A stretch of DNA of 64,000 nucleotides from Achromobacter sp. UMC46 (GCF_014170335.1 NZ_LZZS01000012.1:1-64000); one strand, 5' to 3'. Shown: positions 1 through 8,855, counted from the first letter of the stretch. A program made the numbers and translations. Notes: generated by a model not told the origin, from the sequence alone.

Positions 1-90
1 ATTCCGGGGTGGGGCTAACGGAGTTCTTTTGACGCCGGGCGCCCCGTGGGCGGGGGGTGGCTGCTGGAAGGGTTTGGCGCGCCCGCCCGC

Positions 91-114
91 AAAGGCCGCC
101 CTGCGCGGCCTTTT
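91..114 (+). terminator. Rho-independent terminator
   Basis: A 9-bp perfect stem (91-99 pairs with 105-113) with a 5-nt loop is followed by T residues to 114. It would end transcription of a plus-strand gene lying left of the window. The A run on its left side means it could also work weakly for the minus-strand glycosylase that ends at 224. Bases 1-223 contain no convincing gene. Confidence 0.6.
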
Positions 115-223
115 CGGGCATACGTGGTGGCTTGGCGTGGGGTTTTGTTGGCGCTTCGTTGCTGGCGCGTTGTTGTTAGCGCTGGTTGCGAGTTGCTGGT
201 TGTGGTCGCGGTTGACTGGGGGC

Positions 224-760
224 TTATGCGGTCAGCGCTATTTGCCAGGCGGCCAGTTTCTTCTCGAAGGACGCGGCGGCGTGGGCGGGGCTGGTGGACG
301 GCAGATCGACGTATTCCAGGTTTGCCCGGGCTAGCCTGGGCAGTACGTGGCGGCGGTATAGCGTGGCGGCCTTGCCGCCGTTGAAGCAGATGCGGGTGAT
401 GGCCGGGTGGGTGGCCAGGAACGCGGCGAAGTCGTTGGGGACGAGCGTGTCATGGCGGATGTCGGCGTCCAGGCTGCCGGGGCGTTCACAGGCTTGCAGG
501 ACGTCCCATAGGGCGACGCCTGCGGTTTGCAAGGCGTGCAGGCGCTGCGGGTAGTCCAGGGCGGGATCGAAACCCAGGACGCGGGCCGCGATGGGCCAGA
601 ACGCGTTGCGGGGGTGGGCGTAGTAGCGGGCTTGCTTGAGCGAGGCCACGCCGGGCATGGAGCCCAGCACCAGCACCCTTGAGCCAGGGGTTGCGACGGG
701 GGCAAAGCCCGTGACCCGATCGTTGCGCCCTTGCGGCGCGGCATCCACGCGTTGTTCCAT
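224..760 (-). CDS. DNA-deoxyinosine (hypoxanthine-DNA) glycosylase, UDG superfamily
   Basis: 178 aa. The sequence has the UDG-fold signature GSMPG at residues 33-37, followed by YYAHPRNAFW at 46-55 and a late STSPAHA segment near 157. This pattern is typical of the hypoxanthine-DNA glycosylase branch (UDG family 6), which removes deaminated adenine (hypoxanthine) from DNA in base-excision repair. The length fits the family. The ATG at 760 has no good Shine-Dalgarno sequence, but no better in-frame start is visible. It stands alone, divergent from the pirin gene. It could also be annotated as a Mug-like mismatch glycosylase. Confidence 0.85.
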   Translation of the reverse strand: MEQRVDAAPQGRNDRVTGFAPVATPGSRVLVLGSMPGVASLKQARYYAHPRNAFWPIAARVLGFDPALDYPQRLHALQTAGVALWDVLQACERPGSLDADIRHDTLVPNDFAAFLATHPAITRICFNGGKAATLYRRHVLPRLARANLEYVDLPSTSPAHAAASFEKKLAAWQIALTA

Positions 761-919
761 CCGGGAAGGATACGTCAGGCGGCAGGGATGCCCCTTTCAT
801 CGTCCGATCCATGGAACAGTGCTTACCAATGGGGGGGACTACCGAAAGCAGCGTTCCGCCCTTATCTTTAACCCTATGACGAACGGCCCCGCAGGGGCCG
901 CGCAATAGGAATAGACGCC

Positions 920-1783
920 ATGAAGAAGATCCTCGGTTTGCATGCCGCTCCCCGCCCCCACTGGGTCGGCGACGGCTTCCCGGTGCGCTCGATGTTCTCT
1001 TACAACGACAAAGGCAAGAACGTCAGCCCGTTCCTGCTGCTGGATTACGCCGGCCCGGCCAAGTTCGAGCCGGCCGACCAGCCGCGCGGCGTGGGCCAGC
1101 ACCCCCATCGCGGTTTTGAGACCGTGACCATCGTCTACAGCGGCGAAGTCGAGCACCGCGATTCCACCGGCAACGGTGGCGTCATCGGTCCCGGCGACGT
1201 GCAATGGATGACGGCGGGCTCCGGCATCCTGCATGAGGAATTCCATTCCCCCGCGTTCACCCGTTCGGGCGGCGAACTGGAAATGGTGCAGCTGTGGGTC
1301 AACCTGCCCGCCCGGGACAAGACCGCGCCGGCGGGTTACCAGGGCATCCTCAATGCGGACATCCCCGTGGTGGCGCTGCCGGACGGTGCCGGCTCGCTGC
1401 GGGTGATCGCGGGCAGCTTCGCGGGCCAGGCCGGTCCGGCACGCACCTTCACGCCTATGGACGTGTGGGATGTGCGCCTGAATGCGGGCAAGGCCGCGAC
1501 CTTCCCCGTCGCCGCGGGCCGCAACAGCATGCTGGTGATGCTGCGCGGCACGGTGCTGGTCAACGGCGAATCCGTCGCCCGCGACGCGCATCTGGCGTTG
1601 TTCTCGCAGGACGGGGAAGACATCACGGTCGAAGCCAACAACGACGCCGTGTTCCTGATCCTGAGCGGCGAGCCGATCGATGAGCCGGTGGTGGGATACG
1701 GTCCGTTCGTGATGAACTCGCAAGCGGAAATCGTGGAAGCCATCCAGGACTTCAACGCCGGCCGCTACGGGAAGATGCACTGA
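920..1783 (+). CDS. Pirin family protein
   Basis: 287 aa, two-cupin pirin. The metal ligands of the N-terminal cupin are present: His61 and His63 in HPHRGFET, and His105 and Glu107 in ILHEEF. The start has a good AGGA upstream. Bacterial pirins are iron or nickel cupins; some, such as YhhW, have quercetinase activity, and others bind metabolic enzymes, so the exact role cannot be read from sequence. It is monocistronic, with a perfect terminator directly downstream. The leader holds a short GC hairpin (884-900). Confidence 0.9.
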   Translation: MKKILGLHAAPRPHWVGDGFPVRSMFSYNDKGKNVSPFLLLDYAGPAKFEPADQPRGVGQHPHRGFETVTIVYSGEVEHRDSTGNGGVIGPGDVQWMTAGSGILHEEFHSPAFTRSGGELEMVQLWVNLPARDKTAPAGYQGILNADIPVVALPDGAGSLRVIAGSFAGQAGPARTFTPMDVWDVRLNAGKAATFPVAAGRNSMLVMLRGTVLVNGESVARDAHLALFSQDGEDITVEANNDAVFLILSGEPIDEPVVGYGPFVMNSQAEIVEAIQDFNAGRYGKMH

Positions 1784-1800
1784 CGCCGGCTAAGCCGTAC

Positions 1801-1834
1801 GCAAAAAACCGCAGCCCCGGCTGCGGTTTTTTGC
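1801..1834. terminator. Perfect bidirectional Rho-independent terminator after the pirin gene
   Basis: Arms 1801-1814 and 1821-1834 are perfect reverse complements (14 bp) around a 6-nt loop. An A6 run lies on one side and a T6 run on the other, so it can work in both directions. It lies 17 bp after the pirin stop codon. Confidence 0.9.
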
Positions 1835-1967
1835 ATTCCGCGGATACGCAGTGCGGAAAACGGCCAACGCCCCCCGCTTCGGGACGGGTTTTCCACCAGT
1901 CCGCGGCGCACGGCGCAGCCTTACTATCGAAGCCGTCAAGGCCCCCACGCGGGAGGAACCCCCAGCC

Positions 1968-2996
1968 ATGCTCAATCCGACGCTGTCCGCCACCCGCACG
2001 TCCTGGCCGCCTGCCGCGCCACGCATCGAGTCTGTCCTGGGGCAGCCCGCGCAGCAGTTGTTCGCGTCGGGCGATCTGGACGAAGCCCGCTCCATGGTCG
2101 GCCGCGTGATGCGGCCGCACCAACTCGGCGTGGTGGGCACGGCCCAGCGCCTTGACGCCCGCATGCATCACCAGGCGCTGGGCGAGGTCTCGCTGAACCG
2201 CCTGCGCTACGGCGCCCATGTCGAAATCCGTCCCGGCCCGCTGGAAGATTTCTTCCTGGTGCAGATGCCCTTGTCGGGATCGGCACGCATCAGCAGCGGC
2301 CCCCAGCAGGTGGACTCCACGCCGGATGTCGCATCAGTCGTCAGTCCCGACGACGACCTGGCCATGCGCTGGAGCGACGATAGCGACCAGTTCATGCTTC
2401 GCGTGGGCCGCTCGCTGCTGGAGCGCACGCTGGTGGGCCAATTGGGCGGCACGCTGGACCGGCCGCTGCGCTTCCAGCTGGGTTTCCGCTGGCGCGATTG
2501 CCCGGCGTGGCGCTGCTTGATGACTTATTTGCTGGACTGTTCGACGGAACACGCGGACCTGGCGACGCACAAGCTGATCGTGCACCAGATGGAGCAACTG
2601 GTCGCCGCCACCCTGCTGTCCACCCATCCGCACAACTACACCTGTGTGCCGCCCGGCCGCCGCGCCGCGGTGCTGCCGCGCCATGTGCGCAGCGTGCAGG
2701 ACTATCTGCAAGCCCATGCGCACGAACCCGTCTGCGCCGAGCAACTGGCCCGCATTGCCGGCGTCAGCGTGCGCAGCCTGTATGCGGGGTTCAAGGAATT
2801 CCTGGACGTCAGCCCGATGCATTACCTGCGCGACCTGCGCATGGAGCGCGCCCGTGCCGAACTGCTGTCGGGAGAAAGCCACAATATCGCCAGCGTCGCG
2901 CTGCGCTGGGGCTTTGCGCACATGGGCCGCTTCAGCGCCGGATACAAGGCGCGCTATGGAGAAAGCCCGAGCCAGAGCCTGCGTCGTTGCGGGTGA
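1968..2996 (+). CDS. AraC/XylS-type transcriptional regulator
   Basis: 342 aa. The C-terminal ~100 residues form the AraC-type double helix-turn-helix, with CAEQLARIAGVSVRSLY as the first helix pair and IASVALRWGFAHMGRFSAGY as the second. The N-terminal part resembles the AraC_binding_2-like ligand domain found in regulators of aromatic catabolism (AntR/XylS-type). The frame is open from 1851, but the ATG at 1968 has GGGAGGA ten bases upstream and is the likely start. No target gene is adjacent: upstream is a terminator and downstream a Fur-type promoter. The ligand is unknown. Confidence 0.85.
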   Translation: MLNPTLSATRTSWPPAAPRIESVLGQPAQQLFASGDLDEARSMVGRVMRPHQLGVVGTAQRLDARMHHQALGEVSLNRLRYGAHVEIRPGPLEDFFLVQMPLSGSARISSGPQQVDSTPDVASVVSPDDDLAMRWSDDSDQFMLRVGRSLLERTLVGQLGGTLDRPLRFQLGFRWRDCPAWRCLMTYLLDCSTEHADLATHKLIVHQMEQLVAATLLSTHPHNYTCVPPGRRAAVLPRHVRSVQDYLQAHAHEPVCAEQLARIAGVSVRSLYAGFKEFLDVSPMHYLRDLRMERARAELLSGESHNIASVALRWGFAHMGRFSAGYKARYGESPSQSLRRCG

Positions 2997-3002
2997 AGTA
3001 AC

Positions 3003-3021
3003 AATAATGAGAATTGATCTT
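3003..3021 (+). promoter_or_regulatory. Probable Fur box before the sigma/anti-sigma/receptor operon
   Basis: AATAATGAGAATTGATCTT matches 11 of 19 positions of the classical Fur box and contains the AATGAGAAT core typical of iron-regulated ECF sigma promoters. It lies 40 bp upstream of the sigma-factor ATG, in a locally AT-rich stretch. Iron repression by Fur is inferred. Confidence 0.6.
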
Positions 3022-3061
3022 GTTATAGTGGCGCCTGGTTTCCCGGATTGCTTGCGCCGCC

Positions 3062-3601
3062 ATGTCACACCCCCACTCCGAAATCGAAGGCCTGTACCAG
3101 GCGCACCACGGCTGGCTGCGCGGCTGGCTGGCGCGGCGCCTCAATAACGCCTGCGATGCCGCCGATCTGGCGCAGGACGCCTTTGTGCGCCTGCTGGCCA
3201 CGCCGCGCGGATTCGACTCGCCCCAAGGCGCCCGCGCCTATCTGCGCGCCATGGGCAACGGGCTGTGCATCGACCTGTGGCGGCGCCGCGAGGTCGAACG
3301 CGCCTGGCACGAGACGCTGCTGCACAGCGCGGCGGCGCCCTCGCCCGAACAGCAGGCCATCGTGGTCGAGACCCTGCTGGAAGTAGGCGCCTTGCTGCGG
3401 CGGCTGCCGCCCAAGGTGGCCGAGGCGTTCGTGCTGGCGCAAGTCGAAGGTCTGAAGTACCGCGAGATCGCTGAACGCCTGGCGGTGTCCGAGCGGATGA
3501 TCAAGAAGTACCTGGCCCAGGCGCTGGTGCACTGCGTGTTGCTGGAAGCCGAGTTCGATGCGGCCATGCCGCGCTGGACGCCCATGCTGGAGCACGAATG
3601 A
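3062..3601 (+). CDS. FecI-like ECF RNA polymerase sigma factor
   Basis: 179 aa with sigma region 2 (about residues 10-75, including AADLAQDAFVRLL) and region 4 (about 110-165, including KYREIAERLAVSERMIKKYLAQAL). It is the iron-starvation type of ECF sigma that recruits polymerase to a TonB-dependent receptor promoter after a surface signal. The next gene overlaps its stop by 4 bp (ATGA), so sigma and anti-sigma are translationally coupled. A Fur box lies upstream. Confidence 0.93.
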   Translation: MSHPHSEIEGLYQAHHGWLRGWLARRLNNACDAADLAQDAFVRLLATPRGFDSPQGARAYLRAMGNGLCIDLWRRREVERAWHETLLHSAAAPSPEQQAIVVETLLEVGALLRRLPPKVAEAFVLAQVEGLKYREIAERLAVSERMIKKYLAQALVHCVLLEAEFDAAMPRWTPMLEHE

Positions 3602-4575
3602 ACGCCGTCGCGTGGCACCAGGCATTGCAGGAGGCCGCCGACTGGTACGTCTGCCTGCATGACGAGGACGTCTCGCCTCAGGACCGCCAAGCGTGGGACG
3701 GCTGGCTGCGCGGTCACGCGCTGCATCGCGCCGCCTGGGACCAGGTGACTGCGGCCGGACAGCGCTTTGCCGGCCTGCGCGGCCAGGACGCGCCGCAAGC
3801 CCTTGCCGCCGGCTTGCGTGCGGCGGCGGCGCCCGCGCCCGCACGGCGGCGCGCGCTGCGCACACTGGCCGGGCTGGCGGTGGCGGGCACATCGGGTTGG
3901 CTGGCCTGGCGCCACACCCCGCTGCGCGACCAGGTGCTGGCCTGGAACGCTGACTACCGCACGGGCGTCGGTGAAATACGGCATGTGCGGCTGGCCGACA
4001 GCAGCCAGCTATGGCTCGATACCGCCAGCGCGGCCGACTTCGCCATCGACGCCGCGCAACGCAGCCTGACGTTGCGGCAAGGCACCGTCGTCATTGAAAC
4101 CGCGCCCGACAGCGAACGGCCATTCGTGGTCGGGACGCCCCAGGGCGCGATGCGGGCCCTGGGCACGCGCTTCCTGGTCCGGCGCGATTCGGCCGACCAG
4201 GTCCATCTGGCCGTCTTCGACGGCGCGGTGGAAATACGCCTGGCCGCCAATGGCGAACGCCTCGTGATCCCGCGCGGCCGCCAGGCGGACTTCCAACGCG
4301 ACCGCATCGGCGCGCCATCCGCCGCCGACACCGCCCAGGCGACGTGGCAATCGGGAATGCTGACCGTCGACAACGTGCGCCTGGCGGATTTCCTTGCCCA
4401 GTTGTCGCGCTATCGCCGCGGCCATCTGGCCGCGCATCCCGATGTGGCGGACCTGCGCGTCATGGGCACCTTCCCGCTTCCCGACACAGACTCCGCCCTG
4501 GCGATGCTGGGCGACGCGCTGCCCGTCCGCGTGCAGCGCACGCTGCCGTGGTGGGTGACGGTCGAGCCGCGCTGA
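3598..4575 (+). CDS. FecR-like transmembrane anti-sigma regulator
   Basis: 325 aa. The N-terminal cytoplasmic segment has the DUF4880-type pattern (AADWYVCLHD, then WDGWLRGHALHRAAWDQV). It is followed by an Arg-rich stop and a hydrophobic segment near residues 82-103, then a periplasmic FecR domain (about 115-215) and an STN-like C-terminus (about 245-320). The family passes the siderophore-bound state of the receptor to the sigma factor. The ATG overlaps the sigma stop codon. Its partner receptor follows after 88 bp. Confidence 0.92.
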   Translation: MNAVAWHQALQEAADWYVCLHDEDVSPQDRQAWDGWLRGHALHRAAWDQVTAAGQRFAGLRGQDAPQALAAGLRAAAAPAPARRRALRTLAGLAVAGTSGWLAWRHTPLRDQVLAWNADYRTGVGEIRHVRLADSSQLWLDTASAADFAIDAAQRSLTLRQGTVVIETAPDSERPFVVGTPQGAMRALGTRFLVRRDSADQVHLAVFDGAVEIRLAANGERLVIPRGRQADFQRDRIGAPSAADTAQATWQSGMLTVDNVRLADFLAQLSRYRRGHLAAHPDVADLRVMGTFPLPDTDSALAMLGDALPVRVQRTLPWWVTVEPR

Positions 4576-4622
4576 ACGGCAGCCGGTTCCCTTTTTCGGT
4601 TCTCGTTCGATCTGTATGGGAA

Positions 4623-4644
4623 GGCGCCACGAAAGCGTGGCGCC
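4623..4644 (+). promoter_or_regulatory. Hairpin just before the receptor start
   Basis: GGCGCCACG (4623-4631) and CGTGGCGCC (4636-4644) form a perfect 9-bp stem with an AAAG loop. The presumed Shine-Dalgarno AGGA begins directly after the stem and the receptor ATG is at 4664. There is no U run, so it is not a standard terminator. It may be a processing or stability element, or may modulate receptor translation relative to sigma and anti-sigma. Confidence 0.45.
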
Positions 4645-4663
4645 AGGAACCTACGCCATCCCT

Positions 4664-7027
4664 ATGCCGAACCCGCCATTTCGCCCTGCCCTGCTGTTGA
4701 CCGCCCTGCTGGCCTGCGCTCCGCTCGCGCCCTTGCCCGCGCTGGCGCAGCCCGCCCCCAACACGCAAATGTTGGATTTCGCCATCGCCGCCGGCCCGCT
4801 CGGCCCGGCTATCAACCAGTTCGCCCGCCGCGCCGGCATTTTCCTGGGCGGCGCCGGCGCGTTGACCGAAGGCCGCCAGACGCCCGGCCTGAACGGCCGC
4901 TACACCGTCGAACAGGGCCTGGCCCAGCTGCTGTCGGGTGCTGGGCTGGAAGCGCGCGAAAGCGCGCCGGGCCACTACGTGCTGCGCCCGATCGCCGGCA
5001 CCGCCACGCTGGAACCCGTGACCGTGACCGGCGCCCATGACGCCACGGGCGCTTTCGTGGCCGAAGAAAGCGTCAGCGCCACCAAGACCGACATCCCGCT
5101 GATGGAAACCCCGCGTTCGGTCAGCGTGGTGACCCGCGCGCAACTGGATGCCCGCGGCGTGGTGACCATGCCGGAAGCCGTGCGCTATTCGGCTGGCGTG
5201 GGCACCGGCAGCGCCGGCTTCGATCCGCGTTTCGACCAGATTTCGATCCGCGGCTTCCCGGTCAACACCAGCGGCGACTACCTGGGCGGCCTGCGCCAGA
5301 CGCCCGGGTCCTACGCCTACTTCCGCACCGACCCCTACACGCTGGAGCGCGTCGACATCGTCAAGGGACCGATGTCGGTGCTGTACGGCCAGGGCACGCC
5401 CGGCGGCCTGGTCAACCGCGTGTCGAAGCGTCCGCTTGACGAACCCTTGCGTGAAATCATGGTGATGGGCGGGACCAAGGACCGCAAGCAGGTCGCGTTC
5501 GACATCGCCGACCAGTTCAACGACGCCGGCACGGCGCGCTTCCGGCTGACCGGCCTGACCCGGCGCGGCGAACACGACCGCATGATCGCCGACGACCGCG
5601 ACGTGTTCGCGCCCGCGTTCGATTTCAAGCTTGGCGACAAGACCACGCTGACCGTGCTGGGCCAGTACATCCGCGACGAAACGGATGCCAACGTCGGCAT
5701 GTATACGGACCCGGAGGGCAAGGTCACGCACATCCGCGTCAGCGACCCGCGTTACGACCACCAGCGCCAGACGCAGTACCAACTGGGCTACGAGCTGGCC
5801 TATCGGCACAACGACGCGCTGACGTTGCGCCAGCAGGTGCGGTACGGCCACATCGACCTGGACGCGCGCTATCTGTCGGGCGGCGCCCTGCAGCCGGGCA
5901 CGCGCCTGCTGAACCGCAGCGCCTGGTCGGTCGAGAGCACGGTGCAGAACGTGCTGATCGACAACAACGCCCAGCTGCGCCTGGATACGGGCAACGTGAA
6001 GCACCAGCTGCTGGCGGGCTTCGACTACCAGCGGCTGAATTGGGACCAGGGCGTGGGCATGCTGGCCAACGGCTATCCGGCGCTGGACCTGGACAACCCG
6101 CAGTACGGCTATGTGCCCGGCCCGACGCCGCCCTACAACCTGGTGTCGGTCGACCAGCGCAACACGCAATACGGCTTCTACCTGTCGGATCAGGCCAGCA
6201 TCGGCCAATGGCGCCTGAACCTGAGCGGCCGGTATGACATCGCGCAGCTGCATTCGCAAGACCGCCTGAACGGCGGCGACCCGACGCGCAAGAAAGACAA
6301 CGCCTTCACCTGGCAGGCGGGCGCGCTCTATCTGACCGACAGCGGCCTGGCGCCCTACGTCAGCTATGTGACCTCGTTCGCGCCCAACACCAGCCTGGAT
6401 GCCTCCGGAAAGCCACTGGACCCGACGCACGGCGCGCAGATTGAAGCCGGCGTGAAGTACCAGCCGCAAGGCAGCCGCAGCTATGTCACGCTGGCGGCTT
6501 ATCAGATCAAGGAGAAAGACGCCGTGCGCGTCGTGCCGGCCACGCCTTATTCGGAATTGGCGGGCGCGATCCGTTCGCGCGGCGTCGAACTGGAAGCGGT
6601 GGCGGAACTGCGCACCGGCGTGCAACTGGTGGCCAACTACAGCTACAACCGCGGCAAGATCACCGGCAGCAACGATCCCGCCGAAGTCGGCAAGACGCCC
6701 AGCTACCAGCCGCGCCATACCGCCGCGCTGTGGCTGGACTATCGCCTGCCGCAAGGCCCGCTGGCCGGCGTCGGGCTGGGTGCGGGCGTGCGCTACGTGG
6801 GCAGCAGCTACGGCAACGTGCAGAACACCATGCACAACGATGCCGCCACGCTGTTCGACCTGGCCTTGAGCTACGAGCCGGGCGACCGCCATCCCTCGCT
6901 GAAGGGCTGGATGGCGATGCTGAGCATTCAAAACGTCGCCGACAAAGAGACCACCGTCTGCGACGGCGGCTACTGCTATCTGGGCGTCGGCCGGCAAGTC
7001 ATGGGCAGCCTGAGGTACCGCTGGTGA
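4664..7027 (+). CDS. TonB-dependent siderophore receptor with N-terminal signalling domain
   Basis: 787 aa. A Sec signal peptide (cleavage near ALAQ at about residue 29) is followed by an STN signalling domain (about 35-105) that contacts the FecR-type protein. Next come a plug domain (containing KTDIPLMETPRSVSVVTR) and a 22-stranded barrel ending in the usual terminal aromatic (YRW). The overall pattern is that of ferric-siderophore receptors of the FpvA/FhuE group; the ligand cannot be told. The frame opens at 4616, but the ATG at 4664 fits the signal peptide and the AGGA. The downstream esterase start overlaps its stop codon. Confidence 0.93.
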   Translation: MPNPPFRPALLLTALLACAPLAPLPALAQPAPNTQMLDFAIAAGPLGPAINQFARRAGIFLGGAGALTEGRQTPGLNGRYTVEQGLAQLLSGAGLEARESAPGHYVLRPIAGTATLEPVTVTGAHDATGAFVAEESVSATKTDIPLMETPRSVSVVTRAQLDARGVVTMPEAVRYSAGVGTGSAGFDPRFDQISIRGFPVNTSGDYLGGLRQTPGSYAYFRTDPYTLERVDIVKGPMSVLYGQGTPGGLVNRVSKRPLDEPLREIMVMGGTKDRKQVAFDIADQFNDAGTARFRLTGLTRRGEHDRMIADDRDVFAPAFDFKLGDKTTLTVLGQYIRDETDANVGMYTDPEGKVTHIRVSDPRYDHQRQTQYQLGYELAYRHNDALTLRQQVRYGHIDLDARYLSGGALQPGTRLLNRSAWSVESTVQNVLIDNNAQLRLDTGNVKHQLLAGFDYQRLNWDQGVGMLANGYPALDLDNPQYGYVPGPTPPYNLVSVDQRNTQYGFYLSDQASIGQWRLNLSGRYDIAQLHSQDRLNGGDPTRKKDNAFTWQAGALYLTDSGLAPYVSYVTSFAPNTSLDASGKPLDPTHGAQIEAGVKYQPQGSRSYVTLAAYQIKEKDAVRVVPATPYSELAGAIRSRGVELEAVAELRTGVQLVANYSYNRGKITGSNDPAEVGKTPSYQPRHTAALWLDYRLPQGPLAGVGLGAGVRYVGSSYGNVQNTMHNDAATLFDLALSYEPGDRHPSLKGWMAMLSIQNVADKETTVCDGGYCYLGVGRQVMGSLRYRW

Positions 7028-7905
7028 GCGGCCTGACACGCCGCCGCTGGCTGACCGGCGCCGCCGCGCTGGCCGCCTGGCCGGCCCTTGCCGCGCGGGG
7101 GGCGTTTGCCGCCGCCCCCCGCGCCAGCCTGCCGGATACGCAGCAGTTCGACCTGGACGCACCGGGCGGCGCCTACCGCATCCAGGTGCTGGCGCCACGC
7201 CGCAAGCCCCGGCGCAGCGCGGGCCATCCGGTGCTGTACCTGCTGGACGGCAATGCGTTCTTCGGCGCCTATTACGATGCCGCGCGGCTGCAGGACGACT
7301 TGGCGGGCGACGCGATCGTGGTGGCGGTCGGCTATCCCAGCGACGGGCCGTTCGACTTCCTGCGCCGTTCGTACGACTTCTCGCCGCCCTTGCCGCCCGG
7401 CACTGTCCCGCCCGCCGGCCAGCCGCCGCTGGGCGGCGAACTGGCCCTGCACGCCTTCCTGGCCGATGTGCTGCTGCCGGACATCGCCGCGCGCTTCCCC
7501 GTCGATGCGCGCCGGCAGATCCTGCTGGGCCATTCGTTCGGCGGCATGTATGCGCTGGCCATGCTGTACGCCCGCCCGGCCGTGTTCGGGCAGATCGTGG
7601 CGATCAGCCCGTCCATCTGGTGGCAGGACCATTACCTGCTGCCGCGCGAGCGCGAGTTCGTGGCGCGCGCCCAGGCCGGCGAAATCGCGCTCAGCAACAA
7701 GCGCCTGCTGCTGATCGCGGGCGGCGCGGAAAGCCCGCAGACCGTCCAGGAAACGCGGTCGCTCGCGCAGCGCCTGGACACCGCATTGTCGGGCCGCGGC
7801 CTGGGCGTCGACTACGCGGAACTGCCCGACGAAACGCACATGTCCGTGCCGGTCGCCGCCGCGACGACCGTGTTGCGGCACGTGCTGAGCGCGCGCTGGT
7901 CGTAG
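7024..7905 (+). CDS. Tat-exported alpha/beta hydrolase, putative siderophore esterase
   Basis: 293 aa, GTG start in a 4-bp GTGA overlap with the receptor stop. The N-terminus carries a twin-arginine motif (TRRRWL, residues 5-10) and a hydrophobic segment ending near AFAA, so periplasmic export by Tat is predicted. The body matches esterase-D/IroE-type hydrolases: LLDGNAFF near 73-80, nucleophile GHSFGG with Ser171, and a late ETHMS motif with the catalytic His. Coupling to a siderophore receptor suggests it hydrolyses a ferric siderophore (Fes/IroE-like role) in the periplasm. The substrate is unknown. Confidence 0.85.
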   Translation: MSGLTRRRWLTGAAALAAWPALAARGAFAAAPRASLPDTQQFDLDAPGGAYRIQVLAPRRKPRRSAGHPVLYLLDGNAFFGAYYDAARLQDDLAGDAIVVAVGYPSDGPFDFLRRSYDFSPPLPPGTVPPAGQPPLGGELALHAFLADVLLPDIAARFPVDARRQILLGHSFGGMYALAMLYARPAVFGQIVAISPSIWWQDHYLLPREREFVARAQAGEIALSNKRLLLIAGGAESPQTVQETRSLAQRLDTALSGRGLGVDYAELPDETHMSVPVAAATTVLRHVLSARWS

Positions 7906-7937
7906 GGCAGCCGCTGTTCCGGCGGGACCATGCTTGC

Positions 7938-7954
7938 GGACAAGGGTTTTGTCC
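7938..7954. terminator. Weak hairpin between convergent genes
   Basis: GGACAA (7938-7943) and TTGTCC (7949-7954) form a 6-bp stem with a 5-nt loop between the esterase stop and the convergent outer-membrane protein stop. There is no strong U run, so termination here is only a possibility. Confidence 0.3.
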
Positions 7955-7958
7955 TGCC

Positions 7959-8855
7959 TTAGAACGGAATCGCCAGTTTCACGTACAGCTGCGAGCCCTC
8001 GGGGCGGTTCTTCACCTTGAATTCCTGCTGCCACTTCGCGGTGAACAACCAGCCCTTGTCATTCAGGTAGCGCACCGACGGGCCGACGCCAAACGCGCGC
8101 GCCCGGCCGGCCGCGCTGTTCGGACCGCTGTCGTCCGTCACCTGCTGGAAGGCGTGGCCGCCCACCCCCAGCACCCATCCCTTGCCCACGCCCCAGCCCA
8201 ACGCGTAGTCGGCGTGGATGGCCTGCCCGGAACGGGTGTCCGTGGCGGAGTTGCGGAAGTTGAAGTCGTACATCAACTTCAGGTCGGCGTTGAAGCCGTC
8301 GGGGCTGATCCGGCTGAGCGCGAACACGGGCTGGGCGGTCCAGTAGTTCTTGCCCAGGCTGGACGGGTCATTGCGGTCGTACTCCCCCGTAGGCGCATAC
8401 ATGTCCAGCCCGACCACGTAATGCAGCGCCGGCGACACGTGATAGCCCAGCGCCACGCCCAGCGTCATGTCGCCCAGCCCGGTGCTGCGGTAGCGTTCGC
8501 CGGCCGCCTTGAACGTGACGTCCAGCAGCGGCGCAATCGCGTGGAAAGCCAGTTGCCCGCCCATCACCTGCTGTTCGGTCACCCAGATCAGCCGCGGCGC
8601 CAGCACGTTGACATCCACCTTGAAGCCCGGCACCGGCACGCGCTCGCCGTCGTTGCCGCGCAGCGTGTCGTAGCGCGCCCCGCCGCCGTAGACCAGCATG
8701 TGCACGCCGGGCGGCGGCAGCGCGCCCGACATGAAGTTCTCCAAGCCGTCGGGATAGATGCCCAGCCCGCCGCCCTCGGTCGCGTGGGCCGCCGTGCCGG
8801 CCAGCGACAGTGCCACGGCACAGGCCAGCAGCCGGGGTTCAAGGTGTCTGCTCAT
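7959..8855 (-). CDS. SphA/MetA-type outer-membrane protein (putative hydrophobic-substrate channel)
   Basis: 298 aa. A signal peptide ends at AHATEGG. Beta-strand-rich repeats follow (GDMTLGVALGYHVS, DLKLMYDFNFRNS, AIHADYALGW), ending with the outer-membrane-type C-terminus KLAIPF. It fits the Phenol_MetA_deg/SphA family found in aromatic or hydrocarbon catabolic operons and thought to help hydrophobic substrates cross the outer membrane. The ATG at 8855 has AGGAG upstream and overlaps the preceding gene's stop by 4 bp. It is the last gene of the five-gene operon 13099-7959. Confidence 0.8.
   Translation of the reverse strand: MSRHLEPRLLACAVALSLAGTAAHATEGGGLGIYPDGLENFMSGALPPPGVHMLVYGGGARYDTLRGNDGERVPVPGFKVDVNVLAPRLIWVTEQQVMGGQLAFHAIAPLLDVTFKAAGERYRSTGLGDMTLGVALGYHVSPALHYVVGLDMYAPTGEYDRNDPSSLGKNYWTAQPVFALSRISPDGFNADLKLMYDFNFRNSATDTRSGQAIHADYALGWGVGKGWVLGVGGHAFQQVTDDSGPNSAAGRARAFGVGPSVRYLNDKGWLFTAKWQQEFKVKNRPEGSQLYVKLAIPF

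Noticed and set aside
1-223. Small overlapping open frames at the window start
   Set aside because: Trp/Arg/Gly-rich translations without motifs or ribosome sites; the region contains a terminator and looks intergenic.
884-900. Hairpin CGGCCCC-GCA-GGGGCCG before the pirin gene as a terminator or riboswitch
   Set aside because: Short stem, three-base loop, no U run and no riboswitch-like conserved parts; GC-rich DNA makes such pairs often by chance.
4460-7198. A 912-codon minus-strand open frame opposite the siderophore receptor
   Set aside because: Antisense shadow of a well-defined receptor gene; low-complexity Arg/Gln/His composition and no recognisable fold.
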